Numbered from the stretch's first letter, positions 1-13,095 are shown. The stretch: DNA of 36,197 nucleotides from Acrasis kona (GCA_026419775.2 JAOPGA020001564.1:1-36197); one strand, 5' to 3'. The notes: generated by a model not told the origin, from the sequence alone. Translations and numbers: made by a program.

Positions 1-166
1 TACACTGCTCCTCAACGTCTTCTGATTTATCGGATTGAATACGCATTACGGATACAATTTTGATATATTGCTTTTGGATTCATTTTTAACTCTCCAACTT
101 TCCATTACATCTTCTTCAAACTTGCCCAAAAATTGTAACATATAGTCAACTTGATACAGCAGTTGG

Positions 167-3100
167 ATGAGCGAAACCAAGAATTTCACGATACCAGCTC
201 CCCCACCTCCACCGCCCCCACCACCAATAGAAACTTTAGAACAATCAAATCACACACAAAATAATGGTGAAAATACAAATAATCATGAACATACGCCCTC
301 CACAAAGTTGAACACACAACCCACGGAGTCTATTAATGGTGCAAAAGATGAAAAGGGAAATGAATCATCGAAATCAGGTCAGAAGAAGAACGAGTCAGAT
401 TCAGACATTTCTTCTTCATCGTCCTCTTCGTCAGATTCTGATAGGCGGCGGAAGCATAGGCGCTCTTCACCATCCTCATCCTCATATTCATCTAGAAGAT
501 CATCATCGTCGTCATCATCGCATCGATATCGTGAGTCTTCTTCGTCCTCTTCACGAAGGAGATCGAGATCACCCGAGCGGAGGCACAGATCAAGATCCCC
601 CTCAAGACATTCGAGTTCAAGTAGTTATTCTAGATCTTCAAGTCGCAGACATGATTACCCAAGAGACCGAATGCCTCCATATCCCATGCAACATCACTAC
701 CCAGTGTACCCAATGTACCCGATGGACGACAGAAATGGATATCCACCCCACCACATGGCATACCCGCCACCACATTATCATCACGACATGTACAATTCAA
801 GAATGCCATATCCACCACATCACAGCATGCCGTACCCTCATCATTACATGGACCGCAGGTCAAGATCCAAATCACCTCACTATCGTGAATCACGCTCCTC
901 ACGTCGTGGCTCCTCCCCATCATCTTCGTCATCATCATCACGAAGGGAACATGAATCAAAACATAGAGAACCAGTGCCTCCACCCCCACTATTCACGCCA
1001 AGGATAAAAGAACACAAAGAATTTACCGTCAAATTAAGACCAACAAAATCATCCACAAAACAAACGTTGACATTTGTAAGCAAGTACAGAGGTGGAGATT
1101 ACATGGTCGTTAGCGATCCCACATTAATCCAAAAACCCACACAATCCCTCGAACATGTCAGACAATACCGCATAGAAGGTCACGTACCAGGAGAGGAAGC
1201 ACCAACCATTAAGGATCCAAGAACAAGCGATTCCATCGTGACACCGACAAAGGAATTATTCTTGCCTAGATTCTGCATGGAGGACATGAAGGACGTGGAC
1301 TCCTATTTGGACACGATTGATTCCGATCGCAAGCCTGCCATATTTGTGACCAATCTTCCATCAACCGTAACCGAACACAACTTGAAGCTTCCATTCGGAA
1401 CAGTCGGAGCCGTTCAAAAAGTGTACTTGTACAGACACCCAACCACCAGAGAATTCTTGGGATGTGCTCGTGTCATCTTTGATCGGAATCATGTTGCGAG
1501 AAAGGCTGCGAAGGAAATGAATGGAGAGATTTTTGTGGCTGGAGGTCAAAGCGTGGAACTTAAAGTATCAGCAGACGAGAATGGATTCTTATTGGATGCT
1601 TACTTGCGCGAACGAGATGTGAAGGATGCTGAATTGAGTTCCAACACATTAAGCGAGGAAGAAGCCCAAGAGAAGGCATCGAACAGCGCATCCACAGCAA
1701 GCACCAACAATACGTCGCCATCACCGGCACCTTCGTCCTCTTCATCATCACCACCACTCACTAGTGGTCATCACCACCATCACCATCATCACAATCATCA
1801 TCATCACCAAATGTTAAATTCACACCACTACGCGCCATCCTCATCGTCATCATCGTCACATCATCGAAGACCGACGCAAGTAGTAGATCCAGTACAGGCC
1901 AGCAAGGACAAATTACAACAAGTGCTCAAAAAGGACGAAAAATACTTTGATGGAGAACCATTCGTGATCGTGAGTCAAAAACACGATCAAAAATCACACA
2001 TGAGAATTCCCAAACAATACATTGTACAATACCCATTCATGGATCTCAGCAACGGAAATCTAAACGGTCCCTATCCACCTCCACAGAGCTGTAACTTGTT
2101 CAAATTCAATGCGTGCAAATGGGGATTGGAATGTAGACACGTTCACGTTGATCCTAGTTATTGGTCCAGCACATTATTCTTCAACAGCAATCCAGAACTG
2201 CCGTTCACCAGTCAACAATATCATTCGAGGGGCGCATTAGCTGGTGATTCCACCACCATCGATAATCAATTACAACAGCAACAACAGCAACGCGTTCCAT
2301 GCGTCAAGGTATCCAGAGTGCCCACCGACGTTCGATACACTGATTTAAAAAGACACTTTGATGATTTCCATCCAAAGAGTTTATTCTTTGATCGAATTTC
2401 ACAATGTTGGTTTTTGGAATTTGATAGCATGCAACATGCAACCAACATGACCAGAGTGTTCGAGAATGTAATCTTTAGGGGAAGGAAATTACAATTACAG
2501 GCCACCGAGCACTTTAAACCACTCTACATACCCACGCACCATCATCATCATCAATCATCGTCATCGGCCAATCACGCCGCCACCAATACCACCACCACGC
2601 TAACGACCAATGCAAATGGCACCAATGCATCTCGACAAGAATCGACGAATCCATCCAAACAAGATGTAGTGGATGACGAGGATCAAGATGATGAAGACGA
2701 ATCGCCACCACCACCACCTTGTTCGCCACGCACAGATGCCATCGATCGAATCAAGAGGAAATTAATCAAGCGATTAGCGGATGACGTGACAAGAAGAATG
2801 ATCATGCCCCTCATATCCAAACAGATCGATGAAGCATCAGAAGATCGACCCAATGCAATCATTGCCAACATTCCATTGATCGATGATATTTATCATAGTC
2901 TGGGCAATTCATCCATGCCCAAATTCAAATTAATGAGACCGCGTGCAGAGACTAGCAACAATGATTCGATCAACAGCAAGAATATCTCATCATCTTCATC
3001 ATCGTTAACCACCAAAAAGATCAAGAGGAGAGATTCCGAAGCGAACAAATCGAGATTGAAAAAAAAATACATTTCGTCATCCGAATCATCATCATCATCA

Positions 3101-4087
3101 GAATCTGATTCATTTGAATTTTCGTCACATGAAGAAGAAGAACAAGAACAGGTACAACAACAAAAAGCAACCACCAACAAACGAATCAAGAAACCAATCA
3201 AATCTCAAATCAAAAAATCAAAACAACAACACAAACCAAAAGCACTATCGCCACGTAGTCTCAACATTGCTGCTCAATCAGAGCGCACCAAATTCATCCT
3301 TCAATTCAATCAACAATCGCAACAAGAGGATCAACACGCGGTGGATCAATTCGATTTTTATAACGACACTGGTAGCGTCAGGACGCAGGGACTCACCCTG
3401 GCGCAAATCAAGGAAATGAAGATTAAAAAGAAACCAGTCACCCAGGACGTGGTGGAGGCCGTGATTCACGATGCCATTCGTGCTCAATTACTGCAGGGAA
3501 GCAACGTGATGGATCATCACAACATCAACGGTCACCTGGCCAACACTAGCGTCGAAGGAAGGAGGAACAGAGCAAACACAAGGAGAGAACATCGCATGTT
3601 GATTAATTGCGTGGATGCCACCCATGGAGACAAGGTCAAGATCAACCAGCTCAAATCAAGAAAGAAGAGATTGAAATTTGCAAAATCTCCGATTCATGAT
3701 TGGGGATTGTTTGCATTGGAGAATATCGATTTGAACGATTTGGTGATCGAGTACGTGGGAGAGATTGTGAGGCAGCAGGTGGCAGACGTGAGGGAGAAGC
3801 GATACGAGAGGATGGGCATCGGAAGCAGTTACTTGTTTCGATTGGACGACGAGTATATTATCGATGCCACCACCAGGGGCAACTTGGCGCGGTTCATCAA
3901 TCACAGCTGCGACCCTAATTGTTGTGCCAAGGTGATTCGAGTGGACGACGAGAAGAAGGTTGTGATTTATGCGTTGAAGCCCATCATGGTGGGCGAGGAG
4001 CTGACCTATGATTACAAGTTTCCGTTCGAGGACGAGAAGATTCCTTGTCATTGTGGATCTAAAAAATGTAAAAAATGGTTAAACTAA
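167..4087 (+). CDS. SET1-like histone H3K4 methyltransferase with RS, RRM, CCCH and SET domains
   Basis: Single-exon protein of 1306 residues, by family the catalytic subunit of a COMPASS-type complex that methylates histone H3 Lys4 in the nucleus. The first 280 residues are proline-, Ser/Arg- and His/Tyr-rich, with an RS-like stretch. A SETD1-type RRM spans about 390-467 ([10 protein letters not shown] at its start). A CCCH zinc finger of spacing C-x7-C-x5-C-x3-H lies at 642-660, and a second RRM-like fold at about 710-782. An N-SET region ([14 protein letters not shown]) precedes the SET domain at about 1167-1285, which shows [15 protein letters not shown] (N1245-N1251) and TYDYKFPFE. The post-SET CxCxxxxC (C1294, C1296, C1301) ends in KKWLN. 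Low-complexity Ser, His and Gln runs sit between domains. The RRM, N-SET, SET and post-SET order is that of Set1/SETD1; the CCCH finger and RS tract are not part of the standard layout. Start: first ATG of the long frame. Confidence 0.92.
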   Translation: MSETKNFTIPAPPPPPPPPPIETLEQSNHTQNNGENTNNHEHTPSTKLNTQPTESINGAKDEKGNESSKSGQKKNESDSDISSSSSSSSDSDRRRKHRRSSPSSSSYSSRRSSSSSSSHRYRESSSSSSRRRSRSPERRHRSRSPSRHSSSSSYSRSSSRRHDYPRDRMPPYPMQHHYPVYPMYPMDDRNGYPPHHMAYPPPHYHHDMYNSRMPYPPHHSMPYPHHYMDRRSRSKSPHYRESRSSRRGSSPSSSSSSSRREHESKHREPVPPPPLFTPRIKEHKEFTVKLRPTKSSTKQTLTFVSKYRGGDYMVVSDPTLIQKPTQSLEHVRQYRIEGHVPGEEAPTIKDPRTSDSIVTPTKELFLPRFCMEDMKDVDSYLDTIDSDRKPAIFVTNLPSTVTEHNLKLPFGTVGAVQKVYLYRHPTTREFLGCARVIFDRNHVARKAAKEMNGEIFVAGGQSVELKVSADENGFLLDAYLRERDVKDAELSSNTLSEEEAQEKASNSASTASTNNTSPSPAPSSSSSSPPLTSGHHHHHHHHNHHHHQMLNSHHYAPSSSSSSSHHRRPTQVVDPVQASKDKLQQVLKKDEKYFDGEPFVIVSQKHDQKSHMRIPKQYIVQYPFMDLSNGNLNGPYPPPQSCNLFKFNACKWGLECRHVHVDPSYWSSTLFFNSNPELPFTSQQYHSRGALAGDSTTIDNQLQQQQQQRVPCVKVSRVPTDVRYTDLKRHFDDFHPKSLFFDRISQCWFLEFDSMQHATNMTRVFENVIFRGRKLQLQATEHFKPLYIPTHHHHHQSSSSANHAATNTTTTLTTNANGTNASRQESTNPSKQDVVDDEDQDDEDESPPPPPCSPRTDAIDRIKRKLIKRLADDVTRRMIMPLISKQIDEASEDRPNAIIANIPLIDDIYHSLGNSSMPKFKLMRPRAETSNNDSINSKNISSSSSSLTTKKIKRRDSEANKSRLKKKYISSSESSSSSESDSFEFSSHEEEEQEQVQQQKATTNKRIKKPIKSQIKKSKQQHKPKALSPRSLNIAAQSERTKFILQFNQQSQQEDQHAVDQFDFYNDTGSVRTQGLTLAQIKEMKIKKKPVTQDVVEAVIHDAIRAQLLQGSNVMDHHNINGHLANTSVEGRRNRANTRREHRMLINCVDATHGDKVKINQLKSRKKRLKFAKSPIHDWGLFALENIDLNDLVIEYVGEIVRQQVADVREKRYERMGIGSSYLFRLDDEYIIDATTRGNLARFINHSCDPNCCAKVIRVDDEKKVVIYALKPIMVGEELTYDYKFPFEDEKIPCHCGSKKCKKWLN

Positions 4088-4090
4088 AAT

Positions 4091-4734
4091 TTATATTATA
4101 TTACAACAACCTTCTTGTTTTTCGGGCGGTAGTAGTCCCTTAAAATGTGCCTCCAATGCTTTTTCCACTACTTTTGATATGTTGGTTTGTAGGTAGCTGC
4201 TCGTCTCAATGTAATCGTACGCACGAATGGACCTGGCCATCTTTTCTCCTTCGTCGGTGGTGACCACGTCCTTTTCTTGTATGTTGTTTCTGACCCACTC
4301 GTCGCGATTATCTCGTAAATCTGTTTTCGTGGCCACTAGAATGATTGGTTTGTTGCCTGGGCACTTTTCCCTAATCTCTCCAATCCATTTCGTTTCGACG
4401 TTTGCGAGGGAGCTCTTGTTTACGGCGCTGAACATGATGATGAATACGTTTGTATTTGGGTATGACAAGTGCCGAAGATTGTCATACTCTTACATGATTA
4501 GCGAATGTGTTAGTAATGCGGGTTACCTTCTTGACCAGCTGTGTCCCATAGTGATAGTCTAACCTGCTCCCCTGAATTTGATCGCACGTATGTCTCGTGA
4601 TTCTCGAAAACTGTTGGAACATATTCTTTTGGGAAACTATTTTGTACATACACCATCAAAAAACAAGTTTTCCCCACAGCTCCATCTCCAATTGCAACGA
4701 TTTTGCACATATGGCCTCGAAAAGTCATGGCCAT
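4091..4734 (-). CDS. Rho-family small GTPase (Rac/Cdc42-like), two exons
   Basis: Exon 1 is 4527-4734 and exon 2 is 4091-4488, giving 201 residues. The 38-nt intron at 4489-4526 runs GTAACC...GTAAG and carries a perfect TACTAAC branch-point sequence. Splicing restores the switch II run [18 protein letters not shown]. The P-loop GDGAVGKT is at 16-23, followed by the effector-loop [15 protein letters not shown], the base-specificity motif TKTDLR and ETSS. The C-terminus CNII is a CAAX box, so the protein should be prenylated and membrane-bound. By family it is a GTP/GDP switch for actin and polarity. The length is typical of Rho proteins. ATGs at codons 1, 3 and 9 are all possible; the first is used. 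The stop codon lies only 3 bp from that of the convergent SET1 gene, so the 3' UTRs must overlap. Confidence 0.93.
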
Positions 4735-5559
4735 CTTTTGTTGACGGTAAATGTGTCCAGGTTAGCAGTCAATGTCAATGTCAACTTTCAAGAAGTCTTA
4801 CCAAAAAAACAACTTCCTTAGGGATGCCAACAACATACTAGCACCAGTTCGAACAGTCATAGATTAAAATGGGTTTTGAAACAGCTACAAAGAGGAATGA
4901 TGCTTTTTATTTTGCGATTCCAAAGGTATAACCACACAATAACCACCGACTGTTGGTGAATTGATAATTTCACAAACATTTCATACAAATAAATACACAA
5001 TAGGATGTAATTGTTCACATAAATATTCTTACGAAATAACATTTACATTTTAATTTGAGTATCCCAAGTCTATTCGATGTCCTGATACAGCACTTGATTC
5101 TTGTACATAAGTTTTTTTAGACTCTATGCAGCTAGTAGCTTGTAGCGCTTGCAGAGCGGAGTAGGGCAGATAGCCGGTACATTTGGATAAATGCAAACCA
5201 TTAAGCGAGTCGCCGACACTGTAACTTGTCTTTGAAACGAAACGTACACATATTGTTCCTCTCTTCTGTTTATAAACTACTCAAAATCTCCACTTCTTGT
5301 GTATCGAGCCAAAGAACCTTCACGTACCTCTGATTGCATCTCCGACGTTATCTTTTCCTTTTTGATACTGTTTCATACCAAAAAGCAGGGGCTGTATTGA
5401 TTTGTGTCATCATGAACGTACATTCTAGCTGCATATGACCAAGTTTTTTTATCGACAATACCAACTAGTACATGGAACCCGAAATAGAATCCTTCCTTTG
5501 CCTGTTCTGTAAATAATGTTGAATCTCTTAAAATATTCGAAGATAAAGGTCCGATTGTA
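4735..5559. other. Intergenic region between divergent Rho and histidine kinase genes
   Basis: AT-rich spacer of 825 bp that must hold both promoters. I see no RNA gene, repeat or convincing exon. The frame of the downstream kinase stays open for about 24 codons upstream of its ATG at 5560 without another ATG. An upstream exon or slightly longer N-terminus is therefore possible but unsupported. Confidence 0.5.
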
Positions 5560-8500
5560 ATGGAGGAGGTGTTGCACAGGGGACAATACTCTGTTGTTTC
5601 AAGAGTATATTCCAAACTACTTGGGAGGGTGGTTGTGAAGAAAAAATTTAATAGCGAATTTCCCTCACAGAGAGAGAAAAACAAATATGCTAAGGAAGCG
5701 AAGATTGGGCAAATGTTACAAGGACAGAACTGTGCCATGAATTATCTTAAAAAAGAGGGAAGCACGAAAGATGATGCTATATACATGGAGGATATTGGAG
5801 GATGGTCCATGTACCAAGAAGTTACACAGAATGTGAGAACTTTTACTTGCATATTATAACATTTAGGGCCCTTTTAAGGACATGAAATACTTCGTAGAGA
5901 CAGCGATTAAAATCATACAAGTAGTCTCTCGGGTTCATCAAAATAAAATATTTCACGGGTCAATCTCTCCTGATCACATTATTTGGAACAAACTCATGGT
6001 CAGACTAGTAGACTTCTCGTTGAGCTCAGAATTGGAGAGGGACAACATAGTCTTCTCCAATAAAAGAACCGTGGATGTAGTTTCGTACTTATTCTTTTCA
6101 CCAGGTATTTTGACATTTTAACGAAGCGACTCAAATTTTTAGAACAGACAGGCAGGATGAACCGCGAAGTTGATTACCGAACAGATTTGTACTCTCTTGG
6201 TATAAACACACAATTCATATTTCTCAATTTTTTTAGGTCTTGTTTTCTACTTTATGTTGACCGGCCACATACCGTTCCACGAAGAAACGGGTTTAGACTT
6301 AATATACTCTATAATAGCTCGGCAACCTACTGAACCATCAATAGTTTCCCCGACTATACCAAAGACAATATCAGATATAGTGATGAAACTTTTAAAAAAG
6401 AATGTGGAGGATCGATACCAGGGAACATTTGGTCTCAAGTCAGATCTAGAGCAATATTTAATTGGTGGTCGCGACTTTGCACTTGCAACGTAAGTGCTAT
6501 AAAATTGTCAAAATAACATTTAAGAAATGACATTTGCTCCACATTTCATCCCTCGCAGAAACTATACGGAAGGGATGATGAGCTTCGAACACTTTTACAT
6601 TCTTTTGATAAAGTGTCCTCCGGAAGTGTTCGGTCCATGTTAGTTCTCGTTGCAGGATACAGCGGTGTCGGTAAAACTGCATTAATAAGTAAGTTTACAA
6701 TATTATTGGTTGACTAAATTTCGAAGATGAAGTCCACAAACCACTGGTAAAAGAGCAGGGATTCTTCATCCAAGGCAAATTCGATCAATTTAAGCGCAAT
6801 AACATCCCCTACTTTTGTTTCGTCAGCGCCTTTCAGCAACTAGTCGCAGCGGTGCTTACAGAATCCAAAGAGAGCATTGAGAATTGGAAGAGCAAGTTGT
6901 TATTTGCCTTGGATGACAAGGGTCAACTCATAATTGATGTGATTCCAGAGATTGTACTTTTAATTGGACCTCAACCAAAAGTAATCGAGATTGGTGCCGA
7001 AGAAGCGCAAAGCCGATTCAAAAATGTCTTTTTATCTTTCGTTGGTGTGTTCGCCCAACCAGATCATCCACTTGTAATCTTTTTGGATGACCTTCAGTGG
7101 GCGGACCTCGCAACGCTTTCCTTCTTGGAGCAGTTATTAACCACAGAATCCATTCGTTCTTTACTAATTTTTGGTGCATACAGAGACAACGAAGTATCCG
7201 AATCTCACGCACTCGTGTCAACCGTGCGCAATATTAACAAATCAGGTTGCAGCATCGACACCATCTTGTTATCTCCTCTCAAACTCAATCACATTAATCA
7301 ACTCGTATCCGACTCGATGCGATACGACCCTGAAAGCCCCCGCTTAAAAATGCTCTCCAATCTTATCCAAGAAAAAACAGACGGAAATCCATTTTTTTTG
7401 ATTCTTTACTTGAAGTCACTCGTCCAAGATGGTTTCATCCAATTTGATTTTGAGAATGGGTGTTGGTCTTTTGATATCAATGTAATTGCCTCCAAAACAC
7501 AAACAACATTAAACGTCGTCGAGATGATGACGTCGCGTTTACGAAAAATGAATTCGAGTACCCGCACCGTGATGAGCTTTGCCGCTTGTTTAGGAAACCG
7601 TTTTGAATACAAGCTACTGGAATTGGTTTATTCCACCATACAAGGCGAAAAGGATTGTGCAGAGGCGTTATGGCCCGTCATCAAGGAAGGTTTGATTGTT
7701 CAACTCGGTCAAGATGCTCTTCAGAATAAATGGTTGAATCGATTGGATGTAGAGGCATCTACTGCTGCGGATAATCACCTGCAGTTTCTACACGATCGAG
7801 TCCAACAAGCGGCTTATGAACTATTGGATCACGGCCGTCGAGATTTGATTCATGCAAGTATTGCTAAAATACTCTTGGATACTTTTACACCAAGTATGAT
7901 AGAGGATAAGATTTTTGACATTGTGAATCATCTACAAATGGGTAGCGCTGCTATGAGCGAAAGATCCGAATGTATTCGAGCTGCAAAGATTGCTCTGACC
8001 GCATCCGATAAAGCAAAGTACTCCAATGCTGCTCAACTAGCCATCGATTGTGCCACTTTTGGTCTAGAATGTCTAAGAAAGAGCGTGGGCGAACAAGATA
8101 TGTGGATACATGAGTATCAGTTGTGTTTGGATTTACATAAACAGATTTGTGTTTGTTTGTCCCTCACCAAGCAATTCTCGCGAGGTGAAGAGTTTTATGC
8201 AGGTGTGGAGGAGAAATGCTCCACGACTCTGGATTTGATCGATGTGCAAACTCTCCACGCCAATTTTTATGAAGTACAGGGCAAGTACAAGGAATGTGTC
8301 TACTTGCTTCGAGACTGTCTGGCTCTACTCGGCGTGGATCTACACGTAGAGGATCCAGATTTAGCGCTCAAGGCTCTTCATAACGAGTTCAGAATCATCA
8401 ATGATCATATACAGGGCAAAGCCATCAAAGACCTACACAATGATGATAGAGTCATGACCAGACCGGAGGATATTCGTAAAATGCAGATCCTTAACGTTTT

Positions 8501-11462
8501 ACATGCTCCATGTATTTTGATTGGCATTTTAGAAGTGTACAGTTTAGTAGGTGCTTTGATGGTGAGTTTGTCATTACAACACGGTGTTTGTGAGTACACT
8601 TGTATTGGTTATTCTTATTATGGTCTTTGTAGTGCAGAGCACACCAAAAAGTATCACGAAGCATTTGAATTTAGTAAATTAGGTATCAAAATGTCCGTCA
8701 ACACTCCGTGGCATGCACGTTGTTTATTGTATCATCCAATAGGGATACAATGCTTCTTTGATGATTGGGATTCGGTAGCTCAAAACATATATACTTGTAT
8801 GGAGAGTGCCATTCGAGATAGCGACCTTGCCATGTTGATTTATAGTCACGGATACTATTCATTCATCAATTCTCAAAGCGATCATCTGAATGATGTTTAT
8901 CTCATGGTCCAATCGTCACTTGATTTTCTTAATAGTCCTCGACACGCTTTTTATTACGTGGTCCACTATTTATCTTCGTATTTGAGATTCATGTGGACGC
9001 CCGAGAGCAGCGTGAACTTGGTAAATGGGTTAGTCAGCCATCACCAACCAGAGCAGATACCAGATCCGTCGTGGAGTCTTCACAATAGTATTTACAATAT
9101 GAGTCAGCTCATGCTTGTATTCTTCCGAAGGGATACCCATTTATGGTTGGAGAAATTAGATCGTTGTAGATCTACACTTTACAACATTACTCATCTTTTG
9201 TTCCGTCCTACTGCCGACTTTTACGTGGCAGTTGTTTGTTTATGTATCAAATATGATGATCCTGTCGTTCGAGACGAGCGATTCGAGCATGCTGATCAAC
9301 TAATCGAACGATTCCAACTCTGGAGTCAACTCAACCCTGCTTGTTTCAAACAACAGCTCACCATTTTATTAGGTCTCCGATGTGCTGCTCAAGGAGACAC
9401 TTTTGAAGCCATCAAATACTTTGAAGAAGCGGCAACAGGTAATTTTGTAATGATGCAAGCCGTTGCGTACGAATTTGCAGCGGAGGTATGGTTCTCCATT
9501 GGAGGGTTCAAAAAAGAATTTCGAGATTCCGTTTATCGGTCCATCTACTTGTACAATGTCCATGGTGCTGTTGGTAAGGCCGATCAATTGAGACGCTTTT
9601 ATCAAAACCATGTGGAAATTCCAGATATGGATGGTCCGATACCCAGAGTATTACAAAGTTTAGGTCAGCATCTAAAATCCAACAATTCTACATCTCTGAA
9701 TCGAAATGAAACTCCAATTGATATGATGGCGATTGATATGGCCGGCCGGGCACTATTTGACGAAGCTACTCTTGATCAATCTCTGAATAATATGATGAGA
9801 GTTGTGTTGCAATACGCAGGTGCCACGAGGGGTTTATATATACAGAGTAACGAAGGAGAGGACAGCATGACGGTCGTGGCAGAAGGTAGCGTCGATAACA
9901 TGCAAGTGGACACCATGCGCATCATTCCATTGGCTCAGTATCAAGATTTACCGCAAGGAATCATACATTACGTCATGCGAACCAGAGATCCAGTCATCAT
10001 AGGGTCTAGTTTGGCGACCAGTTCCTCCAATATTAATCTTCAACTTTTACAAGAAAAATCCGCTCACACCCGTAGTGTTTTGTGTTATCCTGTCTTGCGT
10101 AATAATAACCTCTATAGAGGTGTCTTATATTTACAAAGTGATACCGTAGATGATGCATTTAGTCCAAATCATCTCGAGATTATGAGCGTTCTGACTTCTC
10201 AGTTGAGTTCAATCACTGAGAATGCGCGTCTCGGTCAAGTTATAGATAATGAAAGAAGGTATCGCACGGCAACGCTTGAATTAGAGCAAGCGAAGAAACG
10301 ACTCGAAGAATTTATTGATATTCTATGTCATGAATTACGTAACCCTCTCAATGTAATTTGTAGTAATAACGAATTCTTTATCGAAATGGAACAGTGTTCC
10401 AACATCCAACCTAGAGAGCTTATTGTCGAACATGACGAAGCTCTCAAAGCCACTACAATTGCTGCTGAACAACTCAAGGATATTATTGATAATGTGCTCA
10501 CTGCCAGCATGTTACAGAACAAGTGTATTCAGATTCAAAAGACTATGCTTGACCCCAACGAATTACTTGACCAAGTTTGTGATATGTTTGAAGAAAAAAT
10601 AAAGGAAAAGAATATAAAGCTTGTAAAAGAGTATTATAGAGATCCAAACCTACCTCACGACCATTGTACGGTTGGTGATCCAGTCCGTTTAAAAGAGATT
10701 CTTGTTAACTTGATCAGCAATGCGATCAAATTTTGTGATAATAAAAATGGAAGAATTAATGTTCGGTGCGAAACGCTCCATGAATCTGAAGCAGAGACCT
10801 TTGTTAAATTTGTTGTTTCTGATAATGGGTGTGGTATTGCTGAGAAGGACATTAGTAAAATATTAGAGCCCTCCTTAACAAACTGCTTTAAACTCGGCTT
10901 GAAGATTAGTGTCGAGTTGTGCAAACTTATGGGTGGTTCGATATCTGCAACTAGTGAGCCTGGTCGTGGTAGTTCTTTCTCAGCGTCACTGAAACTACAT
11001 ACACTTCTCTCATGTGAGAGTCAATCAGATACAACTAGTTCAACTATAAGCTCAGAGGATGGTGAAGAAATAAATGTATGCAAAACTGTGTTGGTTGTAG
11101 ATGATAGTCCCATAAATCAGAAAATTTTGTGTAGATTATTGCGGAAAAGTGGCTATTTATATGACGTGGCTGATGACGGCCTTCAAGCCGTGCAAATGAT
11201 TGCCGTCCAAAAATTTGATGTGGTTCTAATGGATATCGAAATGCCAGGGATGAATGGGATTGAGGCTACAAAACGGGTGAGACAGATGGAACAAGAAAGA
11301 GGTATTAGAAGATTGCTTCCAATTATTGGAGTAAGTGGTAATTCTCAATCTAGCATCATAGATAGCATCAGTAGAGCAGGTATGCAGTCGTATGTGACAA
11401 AACCATACATGAGTAGTGAGATAATACAAGCAATTGAGACATTTACAAAAAAGAAAAAGTAG
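5560..11462 (+). CDS. Hybrid histidine kinase: pseudokinase-AAA ATPase-TPR-like-GAF-HisKA-HATPase-receiver
   Basis: Six exons (5560-5832, 5867-6104, 6143-6199, 6237-6489, 6525-6688, 6727-11462) give 1906 residues in one frame. The introns are 34, 38, 37, 35 and 38 nt. Splicing restores family signatures such as SPEQTGRMNREVDYRTDLYSLG read in two parts across introns 2 and 3, and GKFDQFKRNN after intron 5. Residues 1-270 are kinase-like, but the catalytic loop reads HGSISPDHI where HKDIxPSN is usual, and DFG is DFS: a probable pseudokinase. Walker A GYSGVGKT is at about 318 and Walker B FLDDLQWAD at about 448, followed by a long helical region. GAF spans about 1327-1497. The H-box CHELRNPLN has His1530, the N-box is near 1657 and DNGCGI near 1694. 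The receiver has Asp1787/1788, phosphoacceptor Asp1831 and Lys1887. The order matches bacterial, fungal and protist tripartite sensor kinases (S. pombe Mak-type). The stimulus is unknown. Confidence 0.93.
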
Positions 11463-11574
11463 AGGAGAAAGCAATCAATATTGCTTGTTTTGCACGTGTA
11501 ATAAAATATAGAATATATAAAAATAAAAGGTAAATTTTATCAAATACATAAAAGACGGGGTTGAGAGAAGCTTC

Positions 11575-13095
11575 CTGTTACACGTATCCATTCATCTCCA
11601 TGACCAAAGCTCTAACGATGATTTCCGTGTATAGATTGAAGATGGTTGGACTGAGTGGATGGATCACTTCATATTTATCCATTCGGTGAGACCATATGCT
11701 GTACGCACCCGACACATTTGATTCTTGTATAACCCACGGATAATATCCACTACCTTCTACGGTATTCCAAGTAGTGAGAGTATTTCAAACAGTCTTTCAT
11801 GTGTCACACTTCCATAGGCGTCGAGAAGTCAATTAGGGATATGTATAGATCAGATTTACAAGCTTTTGAATCAGTCATCATGTTTAGCATCGTCGTGGTT
11901 GGTGAGCTCTGAACATGATCCACCAGGTATAAAACGTCTCTGGAGTGGTGATATGGTATTGGATGCCATTAACGCTTTCATAAATTGTTTGTTGATGATG
12001 GCAAGGGTAATGCGGTATAGAACTGGAAGGATTGCGATTGGACGGAACTTGGATGCATTTAACAAATCTTCTCCTCGTATTCGATCAGTGATATGTCCGA
12101 GAAGTAGGCGTTGATTGTGTCAACTGACCATGGTGTTGATGTGTTATGGATGATATCGATGATGGGTTGTCCCAATTATATCAAGTTCCGATAAAAGGTA
12201 TGATGGTGACCAAGCCTTTTTCATCCTGGAGCATTTGTTCCACCTCGTTCATGTGTTGTTTGTGAAGCTCATGCATTAATTTGTTTTTGTGGCCAATAAA
12301 TCGACTTTCCACTTTTCTGGCTAGTGACCGAATGTCTTTAGGGTCGCGAACCTCATCGGAAAGGAAGGGTATATTGAGTAATGAGCATTCGTGTCGGAGT
12401 TGGTACGTGAGCGAGGTAGCATACTTCTTGTCTAATAGCGATAATGTGTTTTTGTTTTGTATGGTGTTAATTGCTGTACCGAAAACGTCGTGTACATCTG
12501 AGAGGGAGGTTGTTGGTGTGATGTTATCGGAGATTATGGTGGCCATATGTTCGAGATTTTTCGGGTTACAGTCAACACAGCGAAGGGGGTTTCCAACTGT
12601 TTTGTCTGACACAGTATATCATAATAACACGGCAATGATCGGAATTGTGGAATGGTATTGTTTCATCTGACGGTAGGACTTGAGAAATTAGGTTTCCAAC
12701 GTTGGATGTACCAAATAGTGTGTTGTCCAATGCGTGTTTATCAAATGTTGGTAGTTTGGCTTTGGATAGATGGTGTTTATCGATCAAAGCGCGAAGCCAG
12801 CGACCTCTAGAGCGGTATGGTTCCAACCTCTCTCCGAAGCATTTTGTTGTGAGTTTAATGACCTCTGTAGCAGTTATTTGCTCTATGACTTCTTTTTGAA
12901 GATTGCATATTTTATCCTTGTAAGGAGCGGCTCGACTCGAAACTTGACCTCCAAAATGTTCCTGTACACTTGTTGTTANTGTTGATGGGCTCTCCAATAC
13001 TGTTTTGATAAAAGGTTGTGAGGCATCGAAGGATTGGGTTATTCTTTGCTTGGGCTTAATAGCACGTTGAGTTCGTGAGGTCGGTTCATTTTTAA
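11575..13095 (-). mobile_element. Decayed LINE (non-LTR retrotransposon) with partial reverse transcriptase
   Basis: On the minus strand, 11871-12065 encodes the fingers of a non-LTR reverse transcriptase (FRPIAILPVLYRI, then RRFIPGGSCSEL, the usual QkGFxPG block). Further downstream, down to about 11580, shifted frames show the next blocks: IDF-DAYGSV, HERLFEILSLLGIP-like residues and PLSPTIFNLYTEIIVRAL. Upstream frames at 12181-12612 and 12572-13090 encode charged sequence I cannot assign, consistent with the N-terminal part of the same ORF. Several stops and frame changes are present, and the copy ends before the YxDD block, so it is dead. I see no poly(A) tail or clear target duplication. 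One ambiguous base (N) is at 12979. The clade cannot be told without a search; the RT blocks suggest a R2/CRE/NeSL-like or Jockey-like LINE. Confidence 0.65.

Noticed and set aside
336-1007. Second long open frame within the SET1 gene
   Set aside because: Shadow of the Ser/Arg/His-rich repeats in another frame; no domain features.
5373-5738. Minus-strand 121-codon frame overlapping the kinase start
   Set aside because: Antisense to the kinase first exon, with no recognisable motifs.
12979-12979. Ambiguous base N as a biological signal
   Set aside because: Sequencing or assembly ambiguity within the LINE remnant.
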